A DNA stretch of 64,000 nucleotides from an uncultured Alteromonadaceae bacterium (lineage in GTDB: Bacteria; Pseudomonadota; Gammaproteobacteria; Enterobacterales; Alteromonadaceae). The notes beneath the pieces were generated by a model that saw only the letters and a program-made list of their open reading frames with translations, was not told the origin of the DNA and did not search any database. Where the stretch lies: assembly GCA_947503265.1 (NCBI GenBank), contig CANNDC010000002.1, positions 372,001 to 436,000 of the forward strand. Reading direction: 5' to 3'. The position numbers were made by a program, and so were the translations under genes. Below, one piece after another: positions 44,200 to 53,588 of the stretch (positions are counted from its first letter, which is position 1; every line of letters starts with the position of its first letter).

Positions 44200-44721
44200 C
44201 TATACCGTTAGGTCGTTTTCGGCTTTTAGCTGGCTACCAATTTTCAATACCCAAGCAAACAAATAAGCAAATATTATCGCGACTAAGCCATCCGGCGGCA
44301 TCCCGATTTGCAGGTCTCCCGCTAGAATCCCACCATATGCGCCTATAAACAGTGTTCCACAATATAGTACCAATAAATTAAATGCAGCAGAATGAGCATA
44401 TCCCGCTGTTTCCTCGCTAAATATCTCACGTGTTTTAAAACGCTTTGCGACCTGAATAAGCAACCAAAAAAAACGCACCAAACATGCTAAAGTGAAAACA
44501 TAAGCAGCCGCCATAATAACCCGACTGGTCAAACTCAAGCTATTCAAATCTAACTTAGCACCACTCTCCAGTTTAAAATCTCCAGAACCGACTAGCATCA
44601 CACCCGTGAGGGAAAATATTGCCACACTAATCAAACCGCCAAAGAAGTACAAAAGAGGAATGGCAATACCACTCACTTTGGCAATTCGTTGGTACACCTG
44701 CTCATTTTTATCACTCACCAT
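44200..44721 (-). CDS. DUF2975 four-helix membrane protein
   Basis: A 173-residue protein with four membrane segments (about 17-40, 60-82, 95-120, 135-160) and the DUF2975 pattern, including REIFSEETAGYAHSAAFN. The function is unknown; it is often encoded with a small HTH regulator as here. An AAGGAG ribosome site precedes the ATG. Repeats upstream (GATAATCAA at 44779 and 44821) may be the operator. Confidence 0.85.
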   Translation of the reverse strand: MVSDKNEQVYQRIAKVSGIAIPLLYFFGGLISVAIFSLTGVMLVGSGDFKLESGAKLDLNSLSLTSRVIMAAAYVFTLACLVRFFWLLIQVAKRFKTREIFSEETAGYAHSAAFNLLVLYCGTLFIGAYGGILAGDLQIGMPPDGLVAIIFAYLFAWVLKIGSQLKAENDLTV

Positions 44722-45158
44722 GAGATATTCTCCTTAAAGACATTTACATTTCCATATTAATTTATACCCAAAAGACCCGATAATCAATATTTAATTATTG
44801 AAAAACGATAAATTAGTATTGATAATCAAAAGAGATAAAATTGAATTGAGTATGGGTTAACGAAAATGTTCTGCTCTGAATGAGCCGGAAACTGAAAAGA
44901 ATACACACCAACGCCATGTTTATTTTCTTGCATCTAACCCATTGATGTTCACCCAACTCGAGCCAGCCAAATATGTTTTTTTAGACCAATAAAACAAATG
45001 TTCGCTTGCTAGTTTATTTATCCGAAATGCCCACCCATTCGCGCGAATAACTATTGCCGAAAAACCCGAAAGTACCAATGCAAGGCGAATTTAATTAGTG
45101 GGCGATAATGAACCAAAAGTGAGAATGATTGGAACACGCTACTCCAATCATGTGCAAG

Positions 45159-45187
45159 CAAGGTTGCTCTTACTGCTAGCAACCTTG
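45159..45187. terminator. Strong hairpin, 10-bp stem
   Basis: CAAGGTTGCT (45159-45168) pairs perfectly with AGCAACCTTG (45178-45187) across a 9-nt loop. There is no adjacent T-run, so it may stabilise the 3' end of the BNR transcript rather than terminate it. Confidence 0.5.
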
Positions 45188-45198
45188 CCGAACTATAA

Positions 45199-45227
45199 AA
45201 GCATCAAGACGAGCTAATATGATGCTT
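45199..45227 (-). terminator. Likely terminator of the BNR-protein gene
   Basis: AAGCATCA pairs with TGATGCTT (8 bp). On the minus strand the stem is followed by TTTTAT, 21 bp after the BNR gene stop. Confidence 0.55.
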
Positions 45228-45247
45228 ATTAAACGCAGAATTTGTTG

Positions 45248-48200
45248 TTAACGATATCTTCTTACTACTGCTAACAGCGTTAACATCATCAGTAGTAGTG
45301 GTGTTGTCGAGCCACCAGAGGAACCACTGGATCCTGCACTGTTTGGTGGGGTCGGTGTTGGAGTAGGGGTAGGAGTGGGTGTCGGGGTCGGAGCTTTGGC
45401 CGCAACAACAACTTGTGCAATCGCTTCAGATTGTAAATCTTCACTGTCAGTGGCAATCGCTTTTACTTCATGTGTGCCTACTGGCAATGAGGCCAACTCT
45501 GTCATTGCCCTGGTCCATTGATAAGGTCCAGTAGAAAGCTTTGATACCTCTATATCATTAACGTACAAAGTAACATGTTTAATTGTGCGAGAGATCATTG
45601 GTGAAGAGGCATCTACAGCAATCGTTAATTGGCTGTAATCTTCTTCAATCGTTTGTGGTACCTCACTAAAATTAACTATTGGGGCGACAATAGTTTCCTT
45701 AACAATAAAGTTCGAGAGGACCTCGACTGATAAGCCCTCACTATCTGTCACAACAGCCTTCATAGTATGACTTCCCACTGGGAAATTGAGTAACTCATCG
45801 CTAAGTTCACTTGTATGTCCCCATTCATAGGGGGCAACGGATTCTGCACGAATTAAGTTGTCATTTATGTAAAGCTCAACTTGTGAAATCGTTCGACCAT
45901 CGACAGGAGTAGATGCGTTAACACTAAGCGATAATCTGTCGTAGCCCGCAGTAACTTGATAACTTTCTTGTGAGAAACTGGCTGTTGGCATCGGGTCGAC
46001 AATTGTCAGTGTTGCCGACGCTTCAGCTGTTTCACCTTGACTATCTAACACTGTGGCTTTTAAGGTGTATATTCCAGCGTCTAAGCCCTGTAGGCCAGCC
46101 TGCTCATTTGACCAGCTATAGGGTGCAGAATTATCTTCTGAAATTAGCACATCATCTAAATAGAGACTAAGCTTTGAAATTGTTCGTGAGCTATCTGGCG
46201 TACTAGCGTTAACTGTTATATCTATTGCGTCATAACCGACTAACAAAGTGATGTTTGGCTCAGCAAATACTACACTTGGAGTACCATCCACAATGTTGAG
46301 TGTCATTGTTGCTTCCGACGTTGCACCAGAATCATCAGTGACAACTGCTTTTAATGTATAGCTACCTAAGGCTAAATTTTGTAATTTAGTTTCGCTTTGC
46401 GTCCAATTGAAAGGTGCTGCATCAAGAGTTGAGACAAGCTCCCCTTCGATATACAAAGCGACATTTTCAACTGTTCGGTTAGCATCTTGTACTGATGGTG
46501 TTGCAGAAATAGTTAAACTTGAATAACCCTCTATTAAGGTAATTTCTGACTGTTCGAAGGTTACATTTACAGTTGGAATATCAAGGTCAATAATTTGTAG
46601 ATAGAGTGGCAGCGCATTACTTGAACCTTGTTCCATCAGGTAGTAATAAACCTTACCTTTGTCAATATAAATTGTACCATGAGCAAATGTGGGACCACCG
46701 GTCTGTTCATAAACACGGTTAAAAACATTTGACCCTCCTTGGGCGACTTCTACATAGGGTTTGCCATTATTAAGACCAATAATATAAACGTTGTTACCTG
46801 ATGTATAAATGGACGTCGCACCCACAAAGTCGGTATCAATAATAAACTCATCCGCTCCTGCTGGCTTGTAAGAGTGGATATAGACTTTTTCTCTAGGTAC
46901 ATCTGCAAACCCAAATTCTTGTGCGTCGGCAGAAGATGTGTTGGTTTGCACTAGACTGATAATATGAATATCACCGCGCGCTGTTACCGTCCAATCAAAG
47001 TCTCGAACGATATACACCGAGTTGGGTTGTTCGTGAGTAATATAATCGCCAGGTTCAAATACTTTTATCTCGTCAGAATTAACGAGTGGCCAAGTCATTG
47101 GCTCACCTTTATGGTTAAACCATTCACCAAAGCCTTGAGGATGATCAGAATAGGCGTAATACACACCATTTTGATACTTGTACTTGTCATTATTATCACT
47201 ACTGCGCTGCTGAAAGCCTACTCGTAGTTTGCCATTCAGGTATTTCATGTTGCCGTAAAGGCCCCAGTTATATTCATTACCTTCATTTATTTGATTGTTC
47301 TGATTAAATTTAGTGAATGTAGACCAAGTCTGCGTTTCAGCGTTATAGCGATTAAATAAATAGGCACCATTGTTATTGCCGCCTAGTCGCATGTAAAGAA
47401 GTAATGTGCCATCCGCCGTTTTGAAAAACTGAGGGTAGGTCAAGCGTGCAAAATTACTTTTGTCAGCAATATCTCCGGTCATGGTTAAATGTTTGTAATC
47501 ATCATCTCCTTGACTGAGTGTGCTTGTGTCTTTTACAAATTTGTCTAAGGTAAATTCTTCATCGGGTAATTCCGCGGCACCAGCGATACTGTATGAATAG
47601 CGGAAAAAATCATCTTTAAATACACCATCATGATTATTGTCATCATAAGCATGCATGTCATAAACCATATGAATAGTGCCGTTGATTGGGCTTACCGCCA
47701 AACCTATAGTATTGTGTGACTCTCCAATATTAGGGTCGCCTCTAAAACCGGTATGTCGATGCGGAAACTCAATGTCAACTTGAACACCGGTTAGCGTATT
47801 TAATCGTGATAACATGACATGTCGGTCGTCTTTACCACCACGATACCAAGTCATAAATACATAGTGCTCGAATGTTTTTACCGAATCCCCATGCGCTGAA
47901 ATACTCCGCCCAAAGAAAAAATCGTATTTGTCGCCAGTATCAGCCTGATCGAGGTTGCCGAAATCTAAATCAACGCCGTCAAAATACAATCCGTTATCTG
48001 CAACTTTGACTTGAGATTCTAATTTCACCTGTGCGTTTGCGTTTACTGAATTTAGAGATAATGCAACACCTAACAACAATATATTTTTGCACACTGAGTA
48101 TGCCCAACGATTTCCTTCTGCAATTCTCTTAGATAATTTGATTGCCGAATGAGACAAAATCTTAACTGAATGATGAGATGTCGGCCTGCTACTAAAAAGG

Positions 48201-48262
48201 TCAAAAATATGCGTGTGCCACCTAAACCCTTCAGCACCAAACCACTTTGTTCGCTTTTTCAT
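45248..48262 (-). CDS. Surface BNR-propeller protein, candidate ulvan-lyase-like enzyme, with Ig repeats and GlyGly-CTERM
   Basis: A 1004-residue exported protein. The unusually long N-region ends in a hydrophobic signal segment (about 59-78). A BNR_4-type beta-propeller follows (about 90-560). It has [23 protein letters not shown] with H183 and H204, 21 residues apart, the same spacing as the catalytic His pair of PL24 ulvan lyase LOR_107 (H146/H167). Four tandem Ig-like Big_7-type domains of about 95 residues come next, then a (PT)n linker and a GlyGly-CTERM tail ([12 protein letters not shown]...VVRRYR), a rhombosortase sorting signal. The lyase role is an inference. Divergent from a TonB receptor. 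Confidence 0.75.
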   Translation of the reverse strand: MKKRTKWFGAEGFRWHTHIFDLFSSRPTSHHSVKILSHSAIKLSKRIAEGNRWAYSVCKNILLLGVALSLNSVNANAQVKLESQVKVADNGLYFDGVDLDFGNLDQADTGDKYDFFFGRSISAHGDSVKTFEHYVFMTWYRGGKDDRHVMLSRLNTLTGVQVDIEFPHRHTGFRGDPNIGESHNTIGLAVSPINGTIHMVYDMHAYDDNNHDGVFKDDFFRYSYSIAGAAELPDEEFTLDKFVKDTSTLSQGDDDYKHLTMTGDIADKSNFARLTYPQFFKTADGTLLLYMRLGGNNNGAYLFNRYNAETQTWSTFTKFNQNNQINEGNEYNWGLYGNMKYLNGKLRVGFQQRSSDNNDKYKYQNGVYYAYSDHPQGFGEWFNHKGEPMTWPLVNSDEIKVFEPGDYITHEQPNSVYIVRDFDWTVTARGDIHIISLVQTNTSSADAQEFGFADVPREKVYIHSYKPAGADEFIIDTDFVGATSIYTSGNNVYIIGLNNGKPYVEVAQGGSNVFNRVYEQTGGPTFAHGTIYIDKGKVYYYLMEQGSSNALPLYLQIIDLDIPTVNVTFEQSEITLIEGYSSLTISATPSVQDANRTVENVALYIEGELVSTLDAAPFNWTQSETKLQNLALGSYTLKAVVTDDSGATSEATMTLNIVDGTPSVVFAEPNITLLVGYDAIDITVNASTPDSSRTISKLSLYLDDVLISEDNSAPYSWSNEQAGLQGLDAGIYTLKATVLDSQGETAEASATLTIVDPMPTASFSQESYQVTAGYDRLSLSVNASTPVDGRTISQVELYINDNLIRAESVAPYEWGHTSELSDELLNFPVGSHTMKAVVTDSEGLSVEVLSNFIVKETIVAPIVNFSEVPQTIEEDYSQLTIAVDASSPMISRTIKHVTLYVNDIEVSKLSTGPYQWTRAMTELASLPVGTHEVKAIATDSEDLQSEAIAQVVVAAKAPTPTPTPTPTPTPTPPNSAGSSGSSGGSTTPLLLMMLTLLAVVRRYR

Positions 48263-48441
48263 TTTTTTTACCTTTTTAAAACAATGATCATTCTATGTTG
48301 CAGGGAATCGATGGGAAAACATCAAGAATCACTTTTAGTCATTTTATGTCATTCGCACTATTGATTGAGACCGAATACCTACTTGTCTAACCAAATATAT
48401 ACGTTTTCGTTAATGTTATTGGGAAATTATGAATTAAAATG

Positions 48442-48460
48442 ATTGCAATTGCAATATAAT
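48442..48460 (+). promoter_or_regulatory. Palindromic operator overlapping TonB-receptor -10 box
   Basis: The perfect 14-bp palindrome ATTGCAATTGCAAT (48442-48455) shares its last base with TATAAT (48455-48460). No good -35 hexamer is seen, suggesting activator dependence or repression by a palindrome-binding regulator. Start codon 67 bp downstream. Confidence 0.5.
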
Positions 48461-48526
48461 GAATGTTTGGTTAACATTGCATTTACAAGAAAACAAAATT
48501 AGTAACTATTCAAAAGCGAGTCGCTC

Positions 48527-51500
48527 ATGGGAAAGATCAAAATAAGTAAAACTAGTCGTAATAATCCGTCGAAATTACTTGGCTATTCAACGGGTATATT
48601 ATTGACACTGTTTACGCCGTCGTTAATTGCTCAAGAAGTGCAGACTGCCATTGAAAGTAATGAAAATTTAGATGAATTAGAAGTTATTGAAGTATCTGGC
48701 GTTCGTGGTGCCTTAGAAAATGCGTTAAACACAAAACGTGAAGCTGAATCAATTGTTGATGCTATATCTGCTGAAGATATTGATTCGCTACCTGCATTGG
48801 ACTTAGGCGAGGCGTTACAAGCTATCCCAGGGATTCAACTTAACACTGAAGACGGTTCTCGAAACTCAGAGATCAACTTGCGTGGTCTTCCTGGCGGCTA
48901 TGCAAAAGTTACCGCCGAAGGTCAATCATTTTCGACACCAAGCCGAAGCTTGGGTGTCGTTGGTAACTCAAATCCATTTGGTGCATTCGAGGCTAGTGTA
49001 TTTGACGGCGTAACGGTTGTAAAAGCGCCCACCGCAGATATGCAGGAAGGCGGGATAGGTGGTGTAATTGATAAAAAGTTACAACGCGCCCTTGGCAAGA
49101 AAGATGGTAGATACTCAGTTAGTCTTGGTACTCGATACGAGGAGTTGGCTGAGAACTTCGACAATACATTGCGACTTTCAGCTTCAAAACATTTGATTAA
49201 AGACAAGTTAGCTGTTGCGTTTAAGGTAGCAGCATCAGAGCAAAACTTCCGTCGTGACACAGCAAACTTCACCCAATATACGCAATTAAATAACGTCGAG
49301 AATAACTCAATAGACTATACCACCTTCATCAGTGCTGAAGACTTAAATGCCTATAAAGCGCAACACGGTATTAATGACCCTCTAGCTATAGTTAAGGTGG
49401 TAAGTAGAGCAGGACAAGTAACTGAAAACTCTCGTGGTGATAGAATATCTGCTACTGGTAATATCGAATTCCAAGTAACCGACGAATTGAAAATAGGTGC
49501 TAACTTTCTTTACACCAAGCGTGACCTTGGTGAGAGTAATATGGAAGATGTGCAGTTTTCAATTGGAAGTAACGATAGAAACGGAAATGATGCTCAACGT
49601 GTTACTCCCCTAGGCGCACCCATTCAACTAAGTAATAATGCAAACCCACAGTATAACCCAGCTATTCATCATCCAGACTTGGCTACAATTCCTGTTTATG
49701 CGGTAACTCATGCAGAGTTTACTAATGTATCCTGGGCACCAGCTAACCGATTGACGTCAAGCTCTGAAGAAGCGAAAGGTGTTTTCCTATATGCTGACTA
49801 TGTTACGGAGAAGTGGCACATTGATGGCACTGTGAGCGTTTCCGAAGCAGACAGTGAAGGTATTAATACTGGTTTAGATGTACGCCACACTCAAAAAAGA
49901 AGCAATCAATTTTATACTGACTTAGACACCGGAGAAAGACTAAACTTTGCGCCAACAGGCATTAACGGTGTGATAAATACAGGTAATGGTGATTTAAGTA
50001 ATGCGTCTGCAAGCTTAACAGGGTTTAATGATTACGTTTATTCCGATGTAAATGGTGTTTTAAGCCAGGTTGATCCTGAGACCGGAGAGCCTCTATACGA
50101 CTTAGGTGAAAACTCTTGGAAACGTTTTAGTAACGGCTGGGGAGTTATTCCACTGACCGCATTTAGCAGTCGTTTGGATCCAAAACTCAACCCTGGTGAT
50201 ATAAACGATTTCCCTGAAGGCTATTTTCCCGCCGCACCTGAAATATTAACCCCAGAACAGGAAGCGGCGCTTACACCAGAACAACTTGCAGAAAGACAAG
50301 CGCAAAGCGATGCAAGAGCAAATGCTATTGCGCAAATTGGCGGCAAGTCTCTGGATTATTTTGTTAACGGTAGGGTTTTACGTCCAACTCGTGAGTTTGA
50401 ATCTGGTGAACTTAATTTTAACCGTTTCGTCGATATAGGTAACGAAAGCTTTTCACTGACAAGTATTAAGTTTGGTGGTCGACATTCTCGTGAAACGCTA
50501 GTTGTCGAAGACTTGCGTGTTGGTGGAGGTGGTGCAAACTTATCGCAATTAACTAGAGATGTAATATTTAAAGATAGATTGTCTTCCGACGACCAAACCG
50601 TCTACTTCAATGGTGACTACCCAGGTCACTATGGATCGGGTGAGGGCTGGGCGGTTTTAGATTCAAGAAACCTAGCAACAATTGTACAAGATGGGTTACA
50701 ACCTTTAGATCCTAATACAGGTGTACCAATCGAAGATTATGATCTAGCAGACCCTACAGGTTTTCCAGTTAAATTGGAAAATGCAACTACATCACCTGCT
50801 TTTGGTTTAAATCAATTTTTCCGTAATAACTTTTCTGCTGACCAAGCCATCAATGCGGTTTATCTAATGGGTAAATTTGAAGGTGAAATTGGCGATATCT
50901 ATTACACTGGTAATGCCGGTATTCGCTATGTCGAAACTACTAACGATGTAATTGGTCAAGGTTTCGATGACCAAGGTAAAGGCATCGCAGTATTGGTAGA
51001 AACTGACTATGACAACGCCTTGCCATCATTTAACGCCTCCTTTGAATTAACCGATGACATAGTGCTCAGAACAGCATATTCGAAAGCGCTGGTACGTCCT
51101 AACTTGTTATCTCAAACCCCTAGCCCGATAAACGATAATGGTAGAGCAACGGTAAGGCTAGAAAACGCTAAAGCAGAGGTACTACCCTATACATCACAAA
51201 ACTATGACTTGTCATTAGCTTGGTATAACCGAGACGGCTCCGCGATTTCTTTGGGTATGTTCGTAAAAGATATTGAAGGGCAAATTCAAACGCGAACAAT
51301 ATGCCCAATTGGCGATGAGGCAAAGTGGGATGTTGGTGAGCTTGAACTTATTCAAGACGGTAGCACAAACGGTTTGTGTCAAGAAGTTGGTGAGTTTGAA
51401 ACTGATCAAGGTGACATTATTAGTAACCGGAGAGTGAATATCAGAGAAACATTTAATAGTGATATCCCTATTAAAGTGACAGGTTTCGAATTAGCAATAC

Positions 51501-51931
51501 AGCAAAAATTGGACTTTTTACCCTACCCCTGGAACGGTTTTGGCGGAGTATTTAACTTCACAAAAGTTGATTTAGATGAAGGTGGTGGTCAGCCAATGAC
51601 AAGAATTGCGCCTTATTCTGGTAACTTAATTGGCTACTACGAAAACGATGGGTTTAGTATTCGCCTAGCTTACAATTGGCAGGATGAAAAACTATTAAGC
51701 GCTGGCGGAACAACTAACTTCTTAGGTAGCGACGCGCGCACACAAACTGCTGGTGGCCGTTTAGATTTAGCTGCATCTTATAGAATTAGCAAAAATTTAA
51801 GGGTAAACCTCAGGGCATTCAACCTTAATAATCGTCAAGAATATGAATACATAGGTGGTAATGAAAAAGCGATAAGCCGTATTCGTTATGCCGGCCGCAT
51901 ATATACTGCAAATGTCACTTACAGCTTTTAA
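48527..51931 (+). CDS. TonB-dependent receptor, second glycan locus
   Basis: A 1134-residue outer-membrane receptor. It has a signal peptide (cleavage near LIAQ), then LEVIEVSGVRGALENALNTKR, a plug (IVDAISAEDIDSLPALDLGEALQAIPGIQL, INLRGLPGG) and a long barrel ending in Tyr-Ser-Phe. It is larger than the receptor at 34520 and belongs to the same carbohydrate-type class. It is the first gene of a set with two VCBS lipoproteins downstream, a receptor/surface-binding-protein layout as in glycan-uptake loci. Confidence 0.93.
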   Translation: MGKIKISKTSRNNPSKLLGYSTGILLTLFTPSLIAQEVQTAIESNENLDELEVIEVSGVRGALENALNTKREAESIVDAISAEDIDSLPALDLGEALQAIPGIQLNTEDGSRNSEINLRGLPGGYAKVTAEGQSFSTPSRSLGVVGNSNPFGAFEASVFDGVTVVKAPTADMQEGGIGGVIDKKLQRALGKKDGRYSVSLGTRYEELAENFDNTLRLSASKHLIKDKLAVAFKVAASEQNFRRDTANFTQYTQLNNVENNSIDYTTFISAEDLNAYKAQHGINDPLAIVKVVSRAGQVTENSRGDRISATGNIEFQVTDELKIGANFLYTKRDLGESNMEDVQFSIGSNDRNGNDAQRVTPLGAPIQLSNNANPQYNPAIHHPDLATIPVYAVTHAEFTNVSWAPANRLTSSSEEAKGVFLYADYVTEKWHIDGTVSVSEADSEGINTGLDVRHTQKRSNQFYTDLDTGERLNFAPTGINGVINTGNGDLSNASASLTGFNDYVYSDVNGVLSQVDPETGEPLYDLGENSWKRFSNGWGVIPLTAFSSRLDPKLNPGDINDFPEGYFPAAPEILTPEQEAALTPEQLAERQAQSDARANAIAQIGGKSLDYFVNGRVLRPTREFESGELNFNRFVDIGNESFSLTSIKFGGRHSRETLVVEDLRVGGGGANLSQLTRDVIFKDRLSSDDQTVYFNGDYPGHYGSGEGWAVLDSRNLATIVQDGLQPLDPNTGVPIEDYDLADPTGFPVKLENATTSPAFGLNQFFRNNFSADQAINAVYLMGKFEGEIGDIYYTGNAGIRYVETTNDVIGQGFDDQGKGIAVLVETDYDNALPSFNASFELTDDIVLRTAYSKALVRPNLLSQTPSPINDNGRATVRLENAKAEVLPYTSQNYDLSLAWYNRDGSAISLGMFVKDIEGQIQTRTICPIGDEAKWDVGELELIQDGSTNGLCQEVGEFETDQGDIISNRRVNIRETFNSDIPIKVTGFELAIQQKLDFLPYPWNGFGGVFNFTKVDLDEGGGQPMTRIAPYSGNLIGYYENDGFSIRLAYNWQDEKLLSAGGTTNFLGSDARTQTAGGRLDLAASYRISKNLRVNLRAFNLNNRQEYEYIGGNEKAISRIRYAGRIYTANVTYSF

Positions 51932-51971
51932 GCAAACATAAGACGAAAAGATTATTTATAGGACAATTGAT

Positions 51972-53510
51972 ATGAAAAAAGAAATACTAGTTTTGTCTAT
52001 GATTGCTGCCCTTACTGGTTGTGATTTAGACAATAGCGAAGCAAAAAAAGTAGGTGCTAATTTTAACAATGAATTTAGTACAGAAGTTGGATTTGATGGG
52101 ACAACCGGAGAAGGTTTCGATGTAGAGATTACCTTTGGACATGGTTCTGCCTCTGGTTTCATCGGTGTAACAGACGTCAACTTTGGCGAAGCTGACCCTG
52201 ACTATTCGTTGGTACCAGAAGCCCAATACGGCACATTTACTATGACCGAAGCCGGTGATGGTGCGTGGACATATGATCTAGATGAAACTCTATCAGAAGT
52301 ATTGGCCTTACAAGGTAACCCTACTGCATCACTAACAGACGCTATTACTATAACCTCACTAGACGGTACAACCACTCAGCTAAACATTGTCATAAACGGC
52401 ACCCCAGCTGAAAGCCCTGCCCAATTTAGAGGGGCTGTTGTTGCTAATGTTTCGTTAACTGAAACATCCGGGTTTGGTAAAGCTGAAGTCTACGATGAAA
52501 ACTTCCAGCAATCTGCTTTCAAGACCGCTGATGAACCCGGGTTTGAGGTCGTTGCAAAATTTGGAACCTTTACTATTCAAACCGATGGTCGTTGGCAATA
52601 TGAGCTGGATAATAAGCACCCTGATTTACAAGCGCTTGTAACGCCTGAAGATTCTACTCAAGAGGTATTCACTATTTACTCTGCCGATGGCACCGCGGTT
52701 GAATTTACTGTGAATGTGACCGGTGCCCCACTAAATTTTGCTGTTCAAATTCCTAGTGAAACTGATCTTACTAGCGTATTTGCTATCGATTTTCTTCATG
52801 GTGGTTTGACGCCTGCAGATGTTAGTGATGGCAAAATATCATTTAGAGCAAAAATCACTGAGGATTTATTGGTCCAAGGTAATTTCGGTTTTACCTGTTC
52901 ACGTTGGAACGGTAACAATGACGGCGGTGGTGATAATCGAAGAGTGGCCCAATTTTATATGCAACCTGAAGGTTTGTTTGAAATGTGGTCAGCTGAAATC
53001 ATCCCTGGTGGAAGCTACCTCAATGGTGCAGCTGACTATGCTAGAAATGCAAACAACCAATTTATTACCGAAAAAGTCGTTTTTGACCAGATGTTCTTTA
53101 GTGGTGATTGGATGGATTTTCTAATGTCCTGGCGATTTAACCCAGCAACAAATCTAACCTATTTGACCTTGTCAATTGATGGCACCGCGGCATCTTCTCC
53201 CCATGGCGCAATCCCAGATGACCCAACACAAACGATTGTTGCGCAAACGGTAGCAGGATCCGCGCTTTATAAATGCCTTGATGAAGCGCGTTTTTGGGTC
53301 AGAAAAAGTACAGATGATGGTGGCACAGGTGCATTGTTAATAGATGACATCAAGTTTTTTACGAATATAGATGCCGATGTGCAATTTGATACTCCAGACT
53401 TTGAAGAAAGCTTTGTCAATAGCTCAGATGGTGATCCAGTGAAAGATTCAGGCGATCCGCGCTATCAAAACGTGACCACCGATAATATTTTAGTTATCAG
53501 AGACCTGTAA
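51972..53510 (+). CDS. VCBS-repeat lipoprotein, probable glycan-binding surface protein
   Basis: A 512-residue lipoprotein (lipobox LTGC, C17). Two to three VCBS-type repeats follow; their typical end is YGTFTM...GAWTYDLDETLSEVLAL with ITITSLDGTT, and a second reads FGTFTIQTDGRWQYELDN. The C-terminal domain of about 230 residues is concanavalin-like with Trp-rich strands and DDIKFFT. It lies 40 bp after the receptor gene. A glycan-capture role is inferred from context. Confidence 0.78.
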   Translation: MKKEILVLSMIAALTGCDLDNSEAKKVGANFNNEFSTEVGFDGTTGEGFDVEITFGHGSASGFIGVTDVNFGEADPDYSLVPEAQYGTFTMTEAGDGAWTYDLDETLSEVLALQGNPTASLTDAITITSLDGTTTQLNIVINGTPAESPAQFRGAVVANVSLTETSGFGKAEVYDENFQQSAFKTADEPGFEVVAKFGTFTIQTDGRWQYELDNKHPDLQALVTPEDSTQEVFTIYSADGTAVEFTVNVTGAPLNFAVQIPSETDLTSVFAIDFLHGGLTPADVSDGKISFRAKITEDLLVQGNFGFTCSRWNGNNDGGGDNRRVAQFYMQPEGLFEMWSAEIIPGGSYLNGAADYARNANNQFITEKVVFDQMFFSGDWMDFLMSWRFNPATNLTYLTLSIDGTAASSPHGAIPDDPTQTIVAQTVAGSALYKCLDEARFWVRKSTDDGGTGALLIDDIKFFTNIDADVQFDTPDFEESFVNSSDGDPVKDSGDPRYQNVTTDNILVIRDL

Positions 53511-53588
53511 CTAACGACAACAAATAGTAAACATCGAGTGGCCAATGTCACTCGATGTTATGAAAAGTTCCTAAGAAGGAAACCTATA

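Larger units (their letters stand above)
44722..45247. other. Intergenic region with hairpins
   Basis: 526 bp. The left part is AT-rich and holds the DUF2975 promoter with two direct repeats GATAATCAA 42 bp apart. The right part contains three hairpins: 45127-45149, 45159-45187 and 45199-45227. No coding region is supported. Confidence 0.6.
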
